In this document: piece after piece, positions 39,259 to 49,304 of the stretch
Position numbering within the stretch: the first letter of the stretch is position 1
How the letters are laid out: every line of letters starts with the position of its first letter
Notes under the pieces: generated by a model
Seen by the model: the letters and a program-made list of their open reading frames with translations, nothing else
Told to the model about the DNA's origin: nothing
Databases searched by the model: none
Made by a program: the position numbers and the translations under genes
Assembly: GCA_020850415.1 (NCBI GenBank)
Contig: JADZER010000045.1
Coordinates: forward strand, 1 to 64,000
Reading direction: 5' to 3'
Length of the DNA: 64,000 nucleotides
Origin: Phycisphaerales bacterium
Lineage (GTDB): Bacteria; Planctomycetota; Phycisphaerae; Phycisphaerales; UBA1924

Positions 39259-40572
39259 ATGACGAATCTGCTCATCGCGGGAGGTCGGGTGATCGACCCG
39301 GCCTCGGGCCTGGACCGGGTCGCGGATGTGGCCATCGCCGCCGGCCGGGTGGTGGAGATCGGCCCGGCGCTGACGCGTTCGCCGGCCGACCGGGTGGTCG
39401 AGGCCGAGGGCCGGATCGTCTGCCCGGGGCTGATCGACCCCCATGTGCACCTCCGCGAGCCGGGGCAGGAGCAGAAGGAGACGGTCCGGACCGGGGCGCG
39501 GGCGGCGGTGACCGGCGGGTTCACGACGGTCTGCTGCATGCCCAACACCAGCCCCGCCATCGACTGCCCGGAGGTGGTCAAGTATGTGCTGGACCGGGCG
39601 GCCCACGCGAGCTGCCGGGTGTTCCCGGTGGCGGCCGCGACGAGGGCGCGCCAGGGGGTCGAGCCGACCGAGTTCCGTCTGCTCGCGCAGGCCGGGGCGG
39701 TGGGGTTCAGCGACGACGGGGATGTGATCGAGTCGGCGGGGGTGATGCTGCGGGTGATGCGCGAGATTGCCCCGCTGGGGATGGTATTCATGCAGCACTG
39801 CCAGGACCCGACGCTGACGCGAGGCGCGTCGATGCACTCGGGCACGGTGAGCACGCGCCTGGGGCTGATCGGCTGGCCCCGGGTGGCCGAGGAGATCATC
39901 ATCGAGCGCGATGTTCGCCTCGTGGCCGAGGCGCGCTGCCGGTACCATGTGCAGCACCTGTCGAGCAACGGGAGCGTCGAGATCGTTCGGCGCGCTAGAG
40001 CGGCGGGGCTGCCGGTCACGGCCGAGGCCAGCCCGCACCACCTGGTCCTCACGCACCAGGCGTGCGACGGGTACAACACCAACGCCAAGATGAACCCGCC
40101 GCTGCGCGAGCGGGGGGACATCGACGCCATCCGCGATGGGGTGGCGGACGGGACGATCACGGTGCTGGCGACCGACCACGCGCCGCACACGCCGGACGAG
40201 AAGGCGGCGCCGTTCGAGGACGCGCCGTTCGGGATCCTGGGGCTCGAGACCGCTCTGCCGCTCTACGCCGAGGCCCTGGTCGGGAGCGGCGCGATCGGGT
40301 GGCCTCGCCTGATCGAGCTGCTGACGGTCGAGCCGGCGCGGCTGTGCAACCTCGGGCGGGCCCACCGGGGGGACGAGGGGCTGGGCGAGCTCTTCGTCGG
40401 CGGGCCGGGGGATGTCACGGTCATCGACCCGGACGCCCCGTGGACCGTCGGCGTGGACGATCTCTCCAGCAAGAGCCGGAACACGCCGTTCCTGGGGCGC
40501 GAGGTCAGGGGGCGGGCGGTGGTGACGATCGTCGGCGGCAGAGTCGCGCACGAGCTGGCGGTGACGGCTTAG
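39259..40572 (+). CDS. pyrC: Dihydroorotase
   Basis: PGLIDPHVHLREPGQEQKETVRTGARAAVTGGFTTVCCMPNTSP...ATDHAPH. Confidence 0.95.
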   Translation: MTNLLIAGGRVIDPASGLDRVADVAIAAGRVVEIGPALTRSPADRVVEAEGRIVCPGLIDPHVHLREPGQEQKETVRTGARAAVTGGFTTVCCMPNTSPAIDCPEVVKYVLDRAAHASCRVFPVAAATRARQGVEPTEFRLLAQAGAVGFSDDGDVIESAGVMLRVMREIAPLGMVFMQHCQDPTLTRGASMHSGTVSTRLGLIGWPRVAEEIIIERDVRLVAEARCRYHVQHLSSNGSVEIVRRARAAGLPVTAEASPHHLVLTHQACDGYNTNAKMNPPLRERGDIDAIRDGVADGTITVLATDHAPHTPDEKAAPFEDAPFGILGLETALPLYAEALVGSGAIGWPRLIELLTVEPARLCNLGRAHRGDEGLGELFVGGPGDVTVIDPDAPWTVGVDDLSSKSRNTPFLGREVRGRAVVTIVGGRVAHELAVTA

Positions 40573-41468
40573 CTTGGCGCCGGGCCGGCGGGCCCCGCAT
40601 CGGCGCCGAGCTCGCCCCGCAGCGACCTCAGCGCCGGCTTGGTGACCGCGTCGGTGGCTGCCAGGAACGCGATGAGCATGAGCAGACACCACGCCCGTGG
40701 CCCCGGCGGCGCGTGGTCCGGGGAGAGGTCGAGGCGGATGGTGAACGCGTCCCAGGGAACATCAAGCAGCAGCGCGATCCCGATCGTCCAGAGGAGGGTC
40801 TTGCGCGCCGAGCGGTACTTCTTCGGGCGGTCGAGGCGCCACGCCCCGGTGCGCCATTCGAGGTGCCGGGTCCAGAGGGGCGCTGCCGCGAGATAGACGA
40901 CGGCGTTGGCAAAGAGCAGGGCTCCGAGGGCGTAGAGCGCCCACAGGGGCAGCACCTCGGAGATCCACATCAGCCCGATGCTCCCGAGCGAGCAGGCCGG
41001 GGCGAACGCGCCGCCGCACCAGCGGACCAGTCGCCGGGCCCGCCGGTCGGGCGGCCCGCCCGGGGGCGGGGGTGACGACGCGAGCACGCACCCCGCCGCA
41101 TGAGCGCCGATGCCGACAGCGAAGACGGCCCAAAACACGATCTCCCAGAACCACCCCATGTCCGGCCCGATCCCGGTGTACTCGCTGACCGTCTCTGCGA
41201 TGACGCTGACCACCATGAGGATGAGCATGGCGAGGAACGACCAGAGAAGCCAGCGGGCCGAGAAGACGGTGAGGCGCATCCCCAGCACCACCCGCCGGAG
41301 CCAGGACCGGTCGGCATGGCGGAGCCACTGCTCGGGCGGGCAGAACAGCGCTGCCGGGTAGCCGCACTCGGGGCACGGGTGCTCGCGCGACAGCGCCGGC
41401 AGCCCGGCGAGGCTGTACTCACACTCGGGGCAGGCCGAGGGTGCCGGTGCTCGGGGTCCTTCGTCCAC
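40569..41468 (-). CDS. Membrane protein with N-terminal zinc-ribbon motif
   Basis: CPECEYSLAGLPALSREHPCPECGYP plus several TM segments. Confidence 0.75.
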   Translation of the reverse strand: MDEGPRAPAPSACPECEYSLAGLPALSREHPCPECGYPAALFCPPEQWLRHADRSWLRRVVLGMRLTVFSARWLLWSFLAMLILMVVSVIAETVSEYTGIGPDMGWFWEIVFWAVFAVGIGAHAAGCVLASSPPPPGGPPDRRARRLVRWCGGAFAPACSLGSIGLMWISEVLPLWALYALGALLFANAVVYLAAAPLWTRHLEWRTGAWRLDRPKKYRSARKTLLWTIGIALLLDVPWDAFTIRLDLSPDHAPPGPRAWCLLMLIAFLAATDAVTKPALRSLRGELGADAGPAGPAPS

Positions 41469-41570
41469 GGGACCCAGTGTAACGGGCTCCGGCCGGCGGC
41501 CTCGGCGCGGCAACGCGAGGCCCCGGGAGGGCCCCGCGTCGTGGATTCGGTCTCGCGACACCGGGATCCC

Positions 41571-44519
41571 TCAGCAGCCGGCGGTCCAGTTGTTGAGGTA
41601 GGCGAGGAAGTCGAGGGTGTTGACGGTGCCGTCCTTGTTCCAATCGGCCGCGGGGTCGCCGGCGGTCCAGAGGTTCAGGAAGACGAGGAAGTCTTGAGTG
41701 TTGACGGTGCCGTCGGCGTTGGTGTCGGGGGGGCAGGTGATGATGAGCGTCGCCTTGTTGGGCTCGTAGCGGACCTTGAAGACCAGGCCGCCGGGGAGGG
41801 TCGGGCCGGTGATCGCTCCGAACTTGCCGGTCACCGCCGGGCCGCTGATGATCGCGAACTGGTCGCCGAAGAGGCCCGCATAGCCATCGACCAGCTCGAC
41901 ATCGAGCGTGCCGTCGAGGGCGGTGCTGCCTGCGCCGACGAGCTTGTCGAAGCTGGCGGTGGAGCTGACCTGGACCTCGTAGGTCGCGCCGGGGCCCATC
42001 GAGAGCTGCCCGCTGACATCGATGGCGCCGGCCGTGTGATCGGGGGCGAGGACGCCCTGAAGCACGACAGCGCCGCTGATGCGCCCCCGGCCGGCGACGG
42101 TCTGGCCGGCGCCGAGGGTGAGGGTGTTGGCGCCGCCGCTCAGCTCGGCGTCGGAGGGGTCGCCGCTGGTCTGGCGGAGGACGATGTCGCCGCTGCCGCC
42201 GATGGTGGCGTGAGCATCGGCGCGGAGGAGGGCGTTGAAGGTGTCGGGGATGGTGTTGAGCGTGAGGGTGCCGTTGTTGGTGATGTCGGTGATGAGGGCC
42301 ATGGTCCCGTTGCCGCGGACGCCGGTCTCGCCGGCGAGAGTCACGGCGTCGAGCTGGCTGATGCTGGCGGCGCCGACCTCGGCGCGTCCGGCGTTCACGC
42401 CCTCGATCGTGCCCCCGGTGACGGAGGCGTTCGCGAGGCGGAGGATGCCCCCGTCGCCCCGCATCAGGCCGCCGGCGGACTGGTCGAACGACCCGGCGAC
42501 ATGGAGTTCCAGCCCCGGCTGATCGGCGACGATCGCGCCGTCGAGGACGAAGTCGCCGTTCACGATGCCGCGCCCGGAGACGGTCTGCCCCGCGCCGATC
42601 GTGCCGGTGAACCCGGCGCCGGTGGTGACCGCGGCGTCAGAGACATCGGCCGAGGAGGTCTGGAGCACGATCGAGCCGGCCCCGGTGATCGAGGTATCGG
42701 CGTCGAATCGGAGCGTGGCGTTGAAGGTGTCCACTCCGGAGTTGACGAGGATGACGCCGTTGTTGGCCAGGCCCTGCGTGCCGAGAGCCATGGTGCCGTT
42801 GCCCCGGATGCCGGCCAGGCCGGTGCTGGTGACGCCCGAGAGCGTGGCGGTGCGGGCCGCGAGCACCTCCACGATGCCGCCGTTGAGGCCGTCGATGGCG
42901 CCACCGGTGACGGAGACATCGCCGAGTGCGGCGGTGGCGCCGTCGGCGCGGATGAGGCCCCCGCCGGCCTGGTCGATGGCGCCGTCGATCTGGAGGGGGC
43001 GCGCGTCGTCGGCGAGGATGAGGCCGGCGGAGGCCAGATCGCCGTTGATGCGCCCCGAGCCGCGGACGGTCTGGGCGGGCCCGATGATGCCCGTGACGCC
43101 GGCGCCGGTGGTGAGGAGTGCGTCGTCGGCGTCGGCGGAGATGCGCCGGAGGACGACCTGACCGCCGCCGCCGAGCGTGGCGGTGGCGTCGAACCGCAGG
43201 GTCGCGTTGAGGGTGTCGGCGAGGGAGTTGATGGTGATGGTGCCGGTGTTCGTGAGGCCGCCGGCCGTTATGACGAGCGTGCCGTTGCCGCGGATGCCCA
43301 TGTCGCCCTGGTTGTCCACGGCGTCCAGTGTGGCGGTATCGGTGCTGGCGACGGTGATGTCGCCGAGGTTGGCGGTGGTGAGCGTGCCGCCGGTGACGGT
43401 GACAGCCCGGAGCAGGAGGGTGCCGTCGTTGTCGGCGCCCATGGAGCCGCCGTCCGTCTGAGTGACCGAGCCGAAGATATCGAGCTCGCGGGCGGGGTCG
43501 TCGGCGGTGATGACGCCCTTGTTGACGAATACGCCGTCGAGAGCGCCGCTGCCGCGGACGGTCTGATCGCCGGTAAGGGTGAGCGTGACGCCGGCGTCGG
43601 TTGCGATCCTGGCGTCGCTGAAGTCCGGGCTGACGCGTCGGAGGACAATCTCGCCGTCGCCGAGGACGGACATATCCGAGCCGATGACGAGCGTGGAGTT
43701 GAAGGTCGAGCTTTCGGGGTTGACGCGGACGACGCCGAGGTTCTCGAGGCTTGTGGTCAGGGTGAGGTTGGTGCCGGTGCCGACGGCCAGCTCGCCCAGG
43801 TTGAGCACGGCGTTGAGGGTGGAAAGAGAATCCAGGCTCGCCACCGCGCCGCCGTTGACGCCCTCGAGACTTCCGCCGGAGACGGTGACGCCGCGGAGGC
43901 CGAGGGTGGCGCCGTCGGCGCGGAGCGAGCCGTTGCCGCTCTGGTTGAACTCGCCGGAGACCTCGAGGGCGCGGGCGGGGTCGTCGGCGAGGATCAGGCT
44001 GTCGTTGACGAACGAGCCGGTGACCAGGCCCGAGCCGGCGATGAGGTGACCGTTGGCGTGGGTGACGACCGCACCCGGGGCGACGGAGATGACGGCGTCG
44101 CTGTTGTCGCTGCTGACGCGCCAGAGGACAATCTGGCCGGGCCCGCTGATGACGGCATCGGCGTCGATCGCGAGCGTGGTATTGAAGGTGCTGCCGTTGC
44201 CGTTGACGAGAATCGTGCCGTGGTTGGCGATGCCGCCCGCGCCGATGTGCATGACTCGGTTGCCGGGCAGGTCCACCACGGCCGCGGTGTTGGTCAGCGT
44301 CAGGGCGTCGATGGTCGGGTTGATATCGACCGAGACGGTGTAGGGGCCGGAGAGGCCGAGGACCGCGGACTCGCCGGCGATGTCGGGCACGCCGGCGGGC
44401 GACCAGTTGAGCGTGGCGCCCCAGGCGCCGTCGCCGGCGGCGGCCCAGTTGTAGACCTGCGCGGAGGCCTGCCCCGCGCCGAGAACGATACCGAGCACAA
44501 GGCAACGCTTGTTCATCAT
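41571..44519 (-). CDS. Large secreted repeat protein with C-terminal dockerin-type tail
   Basis: Signal peptide; recurring GIRGNGTM...DTFNATLRFDADTSITGAG units; tail DTNADGTVNTQDFLVFLNLW...DWNKDGTVNTLDFLAYLNNWTAGC. Confidence 0.85.
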   Translation of the reverse strand: MMNKRCLVLGIVLGAGQASAQVYNWAAAGDGAWGATLNWSPAGVPDIAGESAVLGLSGPYTVSVDINPTIDALTLTNTAAVVDLPGNRVMHIGAGGIANHGTILVNGNGSTFNTTLAIDADAVISGPGQIVLWRVSSDNSDAVISVAPGAVVTHANGHLIAGSGLVTGSFVNDSLILADDPARALEVSGEFNQSGNGSLRADGATLGLRGVTVSGGSLEGVNGGAVASLDSLSTLNAVLNLGELAVGTGTNLTLTTSLENLGVVRVNPESSTFNSTLVIGSDMSVLGDGEIVLRRVSPDFSDARIATDAGVTLTLTGDQTVRGSGALDGVFVNKGVITADDPARELDIFGSVTQTDGGSMGADNDGTLLLRAVTVTGGTLTTANLGDITVASTDTATLDAVDNQGDMGIRGNGTLVITAGGLTNTGTITINSLADTLNATLRFDATATLGGGGQVVLRRISADADDALLTTGAGVTGIIGPAQTVRGSGRINGDLASAGLILADDARPLQIDGAIDQAGGGLIRADGATAALGDVSVTGGAIDGLNGGIVEVLAARTATLSGVTSTGLAGIRGNGTMALGTQGLANNGVILVNSGVDTFNATLRFDADTSITGAGSIVLQTSSADVSDAAVTTGAGFTGTIGAGQTVSGRGIVNGDFVLDGAIVADQPGLELHVAGSFDQSAGGLMRGDGGILRLANASVTGGTIEGVNAGRAEVGAASISQLDAVTLAGETGVRGNGTMALITDITNNGTLTLNTIPDTFNALLRADAHATIGGSGDIVLRQTSGDPSDAELSGGANTLTLGAGQTVAGRGRISGAVVLQGVLAPDHTAGAIDVSGQLSMGPGATYEVQVSSTASFDKLVGAGSTALDGTLDVELVDGYAGLFGDQFAIISGPAVTGKFGAITGPTLPGGLVFKVRYEPNKATLIITCPPDTNADGTVNTQDFLVFLNLWTAGDPAADWNKDGTVNTLDFLAYLNNWTAGC

Positions 44520-44777
44520 CTCTCTCCTCGATGGCCCACGGTGGTGGGCGTCAACACGCACGGTCAGCGGGCGAGCGGGCGGTCCCCCGAGCCGGCAGAT
44601 CCGAACGACCGCTCGGCGGTGAGACTAGCAAAACGCCCCGGGCGATTCCAGACCGTTGCCGCCAAAAAGGGCGTATGCCGGCGGCCTATCGGACCTGCGC
44701 CGGCGGGGACACGACTCGGGCTAAGCCGGCGACCCGCGCAAGGTAGAGGGCGGGGCCGTGACCCCAGCGCTCGGCCC

Positions 44778-45554
44778 TCAGTCTCCGGACGCGGGACTTC
44801 GACGCGGCAGCCAGAGGTCGGCGATGACGATGAGCAGGCTGAGCACCACGCCGGCGTTGAAGGCGAAGCCGCCGAGGACGATCGCGTAGATGAACGCCTC
44901 GTTGGTGCGTGCGGGGATCCAGGCGCCGAGATCGGCGAGCAGGCCGGCGCCGGTGAGGGTCGCGAGCAGGCCGACGATGAGGCGCGGGGCGCGGGTGAGT
45001 GCGACCAGCAGCACCGCGACGATGCACAGCGAGCCGAGCGCCAGCGAGTGGGCGTGCAGCGAGGCGAGGAGCACCTTCTCGTCGACGGGGTTGACCTCGC
45101 GGCTCTGCGAGACGGTCATGACATCGTCGAAATAGCGGAGCGGGATCTGGGGATAGGCGTCGGGCCCGCTGGCGCCCGAGTCGTGGCAGGAGACGCAGGA
45201 TGTCGAAATGATCTCCTCGGGCATGTTCTCGCCGAGGTCGAAGTTGTCGTAGTTCTGCTTGAGGTTCTCGCTGCCGAGCCAGGCGACGAGAGCGGCGCGC
45301 TGGGCGTCGGGGAGGTCTTCGGGGTGGCCCCGCTCGAGGGCGCCGAGCATGGGGGCCTTGGTCTTGATGCCGTGGTAGTGGGCGCGGATGTCGTCGAGGT
45401 TAAAGCCCTGACGCTCGTCGCGGTTGTCATGGTGGGTCTTGAGATAGAGCCCGCTGACGCCGGCGCCGCCGAGGATCACCAGGCAGAGCAGCGTGAGCCC
45501 GAAGCGGACGCCGAGGGGGAAATCGCGGAGCAGCAGCGCGGGGGTCTTGGCCAT
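44778..45554 (-). CDS. Membrane protein with c-type heme motif (CVSCH)
   Basis: TM helices; ISTSCVSCHDSGASGPD. Confidence 0.75.
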   Translation of the reverse strand: MAKTPALLLRDFPLGVRFGLTLLCLVILGGAGVSGLYLKTHHDNRDERQGFNLDDIRAHYHGIKTKAPMLGALERGHPEDLPDAQRAALVAWLGSENLKQNYDNFDLGENMPEEIISTSCVSCHDSGASGPDAYPQIPLRYFDDVMTVSQSREVNPVDEKVLLASLHAHSLALGSLCIVAVLLVALTRAPRLIVGLLATLTGAGLLADLGAWIPARTNEAFIYAIVLGGFAFNAGVVLSLLIVIADLWLPRRSPASGD

Positions 45555-45558
45555 GGGT

Positions 45559-46791
45559 TCAGCTTACCTTCATGAGGTCCTCGCCGATGGCGACCTCCTC
45601 GCCGGAGACGACCGCCTGGGCGGCGCAGATGCCGACCACCGTCGAGCGGTACCCCTCGTCGGCGGAGCAGGCGGCCTCGGCCCCCTCGGTCACGCTCTTG
45701 AGGAAGTCGCCCAGTGCGTAGTACAGTGGCGGGTTGGGCAGTCCGACGCCCTCGCGGAGCTTGCCCTGCTCGGCGAGCTTGGTCGCGCCGGCGATGAGCG
45801 TGATGCCCTCGTCGTTGTGGAACTGCTGGCGGTTGGCGTACACCTCCCAGCCCTGGGTGGGGGCGTCGGCCTCCTTGAACATCCAGGCGTGGGTCTGGGC
45901 GAGCTTGATGGCGGCGTTGGTGCCGTAGAGCGTCTCGAACCGACCGCCGTAGGAGTTGGCCAGCGTCGCGTCGTAGTCCATGACCACGCCGTTCTTGTAT
46001 CGGAGCTGGCAGCTGACGGTGTCGGCGACCTCCCGCCCGTCGGCGTGGAGGCGGATCGAGCCGAAGGCGCGGACGCTGGCGGGGTATCGCCCGGTGAACC
46101 AGCTCACGGTGTCGAACTGGTGGGAGCCCCACTCGCCCGCGAGGCCGAGCGTGACCTCGGGGTCGAGGCGCCAGTTGAGCTCGCGCTCGCGGGCGGGGTC
46201 GTTGGAGGGGAAGCGCCAGGTGGTCTTGCTGTGCTGCTGGGCGAAGACATTGACCAGGTCGCGGACCGCGTCGGAGCGGTAGAACGAGCGGGCGAGGGTG
46301 TAGACGGGGTTGGACCGGCAGTCGAAGCCGACCTGGAAGACCTTGCCCGAGGCGCGGGCGGCGCGGACGAGCGCCTGGGCCCGCTCGATGGTCGACTCCA
46401 TCGGCGCCTCGCAGTAGACATGCACGCCCGCGTCGATCGCGTCCTTGGCGACCTCCAGGTGCGTGTGCGTCGGGGTCGCGACGCAGACCGCGTCGTAGAG
46501 GTCGGTCCTCTCCAGCAGGGCCTTGTGGCCCGCGAAGCCCTGCGCCCCGGTGGTGCGCCGGACGCCCGACTCCAGGCGACGCTCGTCGGCGTCGGCGATG
46601 GCGGTGACCTGGACGCCCTCGTACTTGCCGAGCTCGCCCATGATCTCTCGCCCCTGACGCCCCACGCCGATCACCCCGATCCGCGCCGGCGCCCCCACGC
46701 GATCGAACGCGAACGACGGGATGGGCAGCAGCGACATCCCGGCCAGGCCGGCGGCGGTGGTTCCGAGGAAGGTGCGGCGGTCGGTCGTCAT
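45559..46791 (-). CDS. Gfo/Idh/MocA family oxidoreductase, Tat-type signal
   Basis: MTTDRRTFLGTTAAGLAG; RIGVIGVGRQGREIM, VYCEAPMESTIERAQALVRAA. Confidence 0.9.
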   Translation of the reverse strand: MTTDRRTFLGTTAAGLAGMSLLPIPSFAFDRVGAPARIGVIGVGRQGREIMGELGKYEGVQVTAIADADERRLESGVRRTTGAQGFAGHKALLERTDLYDAVCVATPTHTHLEVAKDAIDAGVHVYCEAPMESTIERAQALVRAARASGKVFQVGFDCRSNPVYTLARSFYRSDAVRDLVNVFAQQHSKTTWRFPSNDPARERELNWRLDPEVTLGLAGEWGSHQFDTVSWFTGRYPASVRAFGSIRLHADGREVADTVSCQLRYKNGVVMDYDATLANSYGGRFETLYGTNAAIKLAQTHAWMFKEADAPTQGWEVYANRQQFHNDEGITLIAGATKLAEQGKLREGVGLPNPPLYYALGDFLKSVTEGAEAACSADEGYRSTVVGICAAQAVVSGEEVAIGEDLMKVS

Positions 46792-47687
46792 CGGTCCAGC
46801 TCCCTGTCTGTCTCCCCGGGCGCCAGGGCCCGGAAAGCCTGCTCCATGCCCGGGCTCACGGCCCAGTCATCGTTGACTCTGACCGCCGAGCCGATCTCGG
46901 GCGGCATCCTATCGGGTCTGTCGCCGGTGACAACCAGCGCGGTGGCCCAGGCGTCGGCGAGGGCGCCCGACTCGCCCACGACCACCGACTCGCCCCGGAC
47001 CTCCACCGGGGCCCCGGTGCGCGGGTCGATGATGTGGGCCGCGCCGGCCTCGGTCACACGCCCCGAGGGGGCGGAGATCGACGCCGAGCGGTCGCGGAGG
47101 CACAACTCGCCCCGACCGGATTTCAGACGCACCCGCCAGCCCTCGGTTCCCGGCGGGGCCCCGATCGCCGCGATGCTGCTCGTCCCGCCGTGGAGCAGGG
47201 CGGCGCCCACCCCCGCCGCTCGGACCACCCCCGCCGCCCGGTCCAGGGCGTAGCCCTTGGCGATCCCCCCCAGGTCCAGCGCGGCGCCCGCGTCGGTGAA
47301 GGCGACGGTCAGACGGTCGGGGTCGAGCCGGACGGCCCCGAAGCCGGCGGCGAGGGTCCCGGCGTCGGCGGGCGCCCCCCGGTGCCCCCAGCGGCGCATG
47401 AACCCCCCCACCGCCGCGTCGAACGCCCCGCCGGACTGCTCCCAGACCGCCGCGGCGGTCGCGAGCAGGTCGAACAGGTCTCGGTCGACCGTGACGGACC
47501 TGGCGGCGCCGGAGGCGTTCACCCGGCTGATGTGGCTGGCCGGGTCGAAGAGGCTGAGGCGCCGGTGCTCGTCGCGGATGGCCTCGACCGCCTGCTCGCC
47601 GACTGCCCGCAAAAAAAACTCGTCCCCCCCGTGGAGGACGAGTTCGAAGCGGGTTCCCATGGCGTCGAGCGCGAGACGGACGATCAT
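46788..47687 (-). CDS. apbE: FAD:protein FMN transferase (ApbE family)
   Basis: ALDAMGTRFELVLHG...DEHRRLSLFDPASHISRVN...LDLGGIAKGYALDRA... Confidence 0.88.
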   Translation of the reverse strand: MIVRLALDAMGTRFELVLHGGDEFFLRAVGEQAVEAIRDEHRRLSLFDPASHISRVNASGAARSVTVDRDLFDLLATAAAVWEQSGGAFDAAVGGFMRRWGHRGAPADAGTLAAGFGAVRLDPDRLTVAFTDAGAALDLGGIAKGYALDRAAGVVRAAGVGAALLHGGTSSIAAIGAPPGTEGWRVRLKSGRGELCLRDRSASISAPSGRVTEAGAAHIIDPRTGAPVEVRGESVVVGESGALADAWATALVVTGDRPDRMPPEIGSAVRVNDDWAVSPGMEQAFRALAPGETDRELDR

Positions 47688-47780
47688 GTCGGATCCTGGC
47701 GCCCGCCCTGCTGGTTGGGTCGGTGGGTGGGTGGGTGAATGAATCAACCGGGGAGGGGTTGGTTCGCGCACCCGCGCCGG

Positions 47781-49094
47781 TCAGAGCTTGCGGACATGCA
47801 TCGAGTCCGGGTCGAACTCGAAGGCCGAGCCCTCCCACATGCTGCGGGTGGCGAGATCGACGATGACCAGGACCTTGGTCGCGTGGTCGACATTGCTGAT
47901 GGCGGTGTCGCGCGAGCGGATGCACTGGAACCAGTTGAGGCGGAGCAGCTCCTGGTCGTTGGGCATCTCCGGGCACTCGACGGTCTCCTCGTCCACCTCG
48001 TCCACATAGGGGCGGGTGGGGCGGATGACGCAGTGCCGGCTGTTGAGGTAGATGTTGCCCTTGTTGCCGCGGATCAGGTTCTCCAGCCCGACCTCGTTGT
48101 TCGTGGCCCCGGCGACGATCATCGTGTGCTCGCCCTGGAACTGGACATTGAGGTTGACCTGGTCGTGGTTCTCCATGTCCTTGTCGAGGTACCGCCCGCC
48201 CGAGCCGACCACGCGGGTGGGCCAGCCGACCTGGTTCTCCAGCGCCATGAGCAGCGGCGTGATCTCGTGGACCAGCAGGTCGCCGATGATGCCCGTGGAG
48301 AACTCGCGGTACCGACGCCAGCGGATGTACACCTTGGGGTCCCACTCGCGGTCGGGCCGGTAGAGGTGCCCCTGCCAGGCCTTCCAGTCCAGGTTGACGC
48401 CGGGCTTCCAGGCCGGGTCGAGCCCGTAGTAGTTCCACTCGCCGTCGGGCGTATTCCGGCAGTAGCTCGTCTGGCTGAAGATCGGCTTGCCGATCCGCCC
48501 CTCGTCGATCAGCTTGCGGGCGGCGATGTACTTGGGCAGGATCATCTTCTGCGTGCCGACCTGGAAGATCCGGTCGGGGTTGGCCTTGACCGTCTCGCGG
48601 AGCTTGAGGGCCTGGTCGAGGCGAAGCGTCATCGGCTTCTCGCAGTACACATCCTTGCCGGCCATCAGCGCGTCGATCGCGTGCTGCGCGTGCCAGTGCT
48701 CGGGGCTGGCGATCAGCACGCCGTGGATGTCCTCACGCGCAAGCAGCTCGCGGTAGTCGGTGTACTGATCGACCTCCCACCCGCGCCGCTCCTTGATTCC
48801 CGCGGCGGCGTTGCCCATATGGACCTGGTTGACATCCGCGAGCGCGACGATCTGGATGTCCTCGTCGCCGCGACCGGCCTGGTCGCACATGCTGTAGCAG
48901 TGGCCCGTCCCCATGCCGCCCGGCCCGATCAGACCGATGCGGATCGTCTCCCCCGCACGCACGCGCGTCGCCTTGATCTTCGAACGCACGCCGGGGAGAG
49001 GCTTCACGGAGAACTCGGTGGCGCCGACGGTCGCGGCGGCTCCTGCGAGCGCGGCGGCCTGGGCGAGGAACGAACGACGGTTCGGGTTTGTCAT
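47781..49094 (-). CDS. Gfo/Idh/MocA family oxidoreductase, Tat-type signal
   Basis: MTNPNRRSFLAQAAALAGAA; IRIGLIGPGGMGTGHC, DVYCEKPMTLRLDQALKL. Confidence 0.9.
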   Translation of the reverse strand: MTNPNRRSFLAQAAALAGAAATVGATEFSVKPLPGVRSKIKATRVRAGETIRIGLIGPGGMGTGHCYSMCDQAGRGDEDIQIVALADVNQVHMGNAAAGIKERRGWEVDQYTDYRELLAREDIHGVLIASPEHWHAQHAIDALMAGKDVYCEKPMTLRLDQALKLRETVKANPDRIFQVGTQKMILPKYIAARKLIDEGRIGKPIFSQTSYCRNTPDGEWNYYGLDPAWKPGVNLDWKAWQGHLYRPDREWDPKVYIRWRRYREFSTGIIGDLLVHEITPLLMALENQVGWPTRVVGSGGRYLDKDMENHDQVNLNVQFQGEHTMIVAGATNNEVGLENLIRGNKGNIYLNSRHCVIRPTRPYVDEVDEETVECPEMPNDQELLRLNWFQCIRSRDTAISNVDHATKVLVIVDLATRSMWEGSAFEFDPDSMHVRKL

Positions 49095-49206
49095 GGGCAG
49101 GGCTCCGGGTGCGGGAATGCGTTGCGGCTGCCTCACAGCATATCGACTCGGCGCGGGCGAACAACCGCCCCCGGGCCCGGGGTTCGCCCGGACAGCTATG
49201 CAGCTC

Positions 49207-49238
49207 CCCTGATCGGGGCAACTACCCTGATCGGGGCA
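49207..49238. repeat. 14-bp direct repeat, 18-bp period
   Basis: CCCTGATCGGGGCA at 49207-49220 and 49225-49238. Confidence 0.8.
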
Positions 49239-49304
49239 TGTTCACGACGGGCCGGGCGCGTGCGCGCATCCCGTGCGTCTCCAAACCCCACACGGAGGAA
49301 ACCC

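Noticed and set aside
45180-45200. SGAS in CVSCHDSGASGPD as an ApbE flavinylation acceptor
   Set aside because: Lacks the D-x-x-[ST]-G-A-[ST] spacing and directly follows a c-type heme motif; more likely just the heme loop.
41100-45575. 1491-aa plus-strand ORF
   Set aside because: Spans several unrelated minus-strand genes including the dockerin-tail repeat protein; composition (GADG/AEDG-rich) typical of an antisense shadow.
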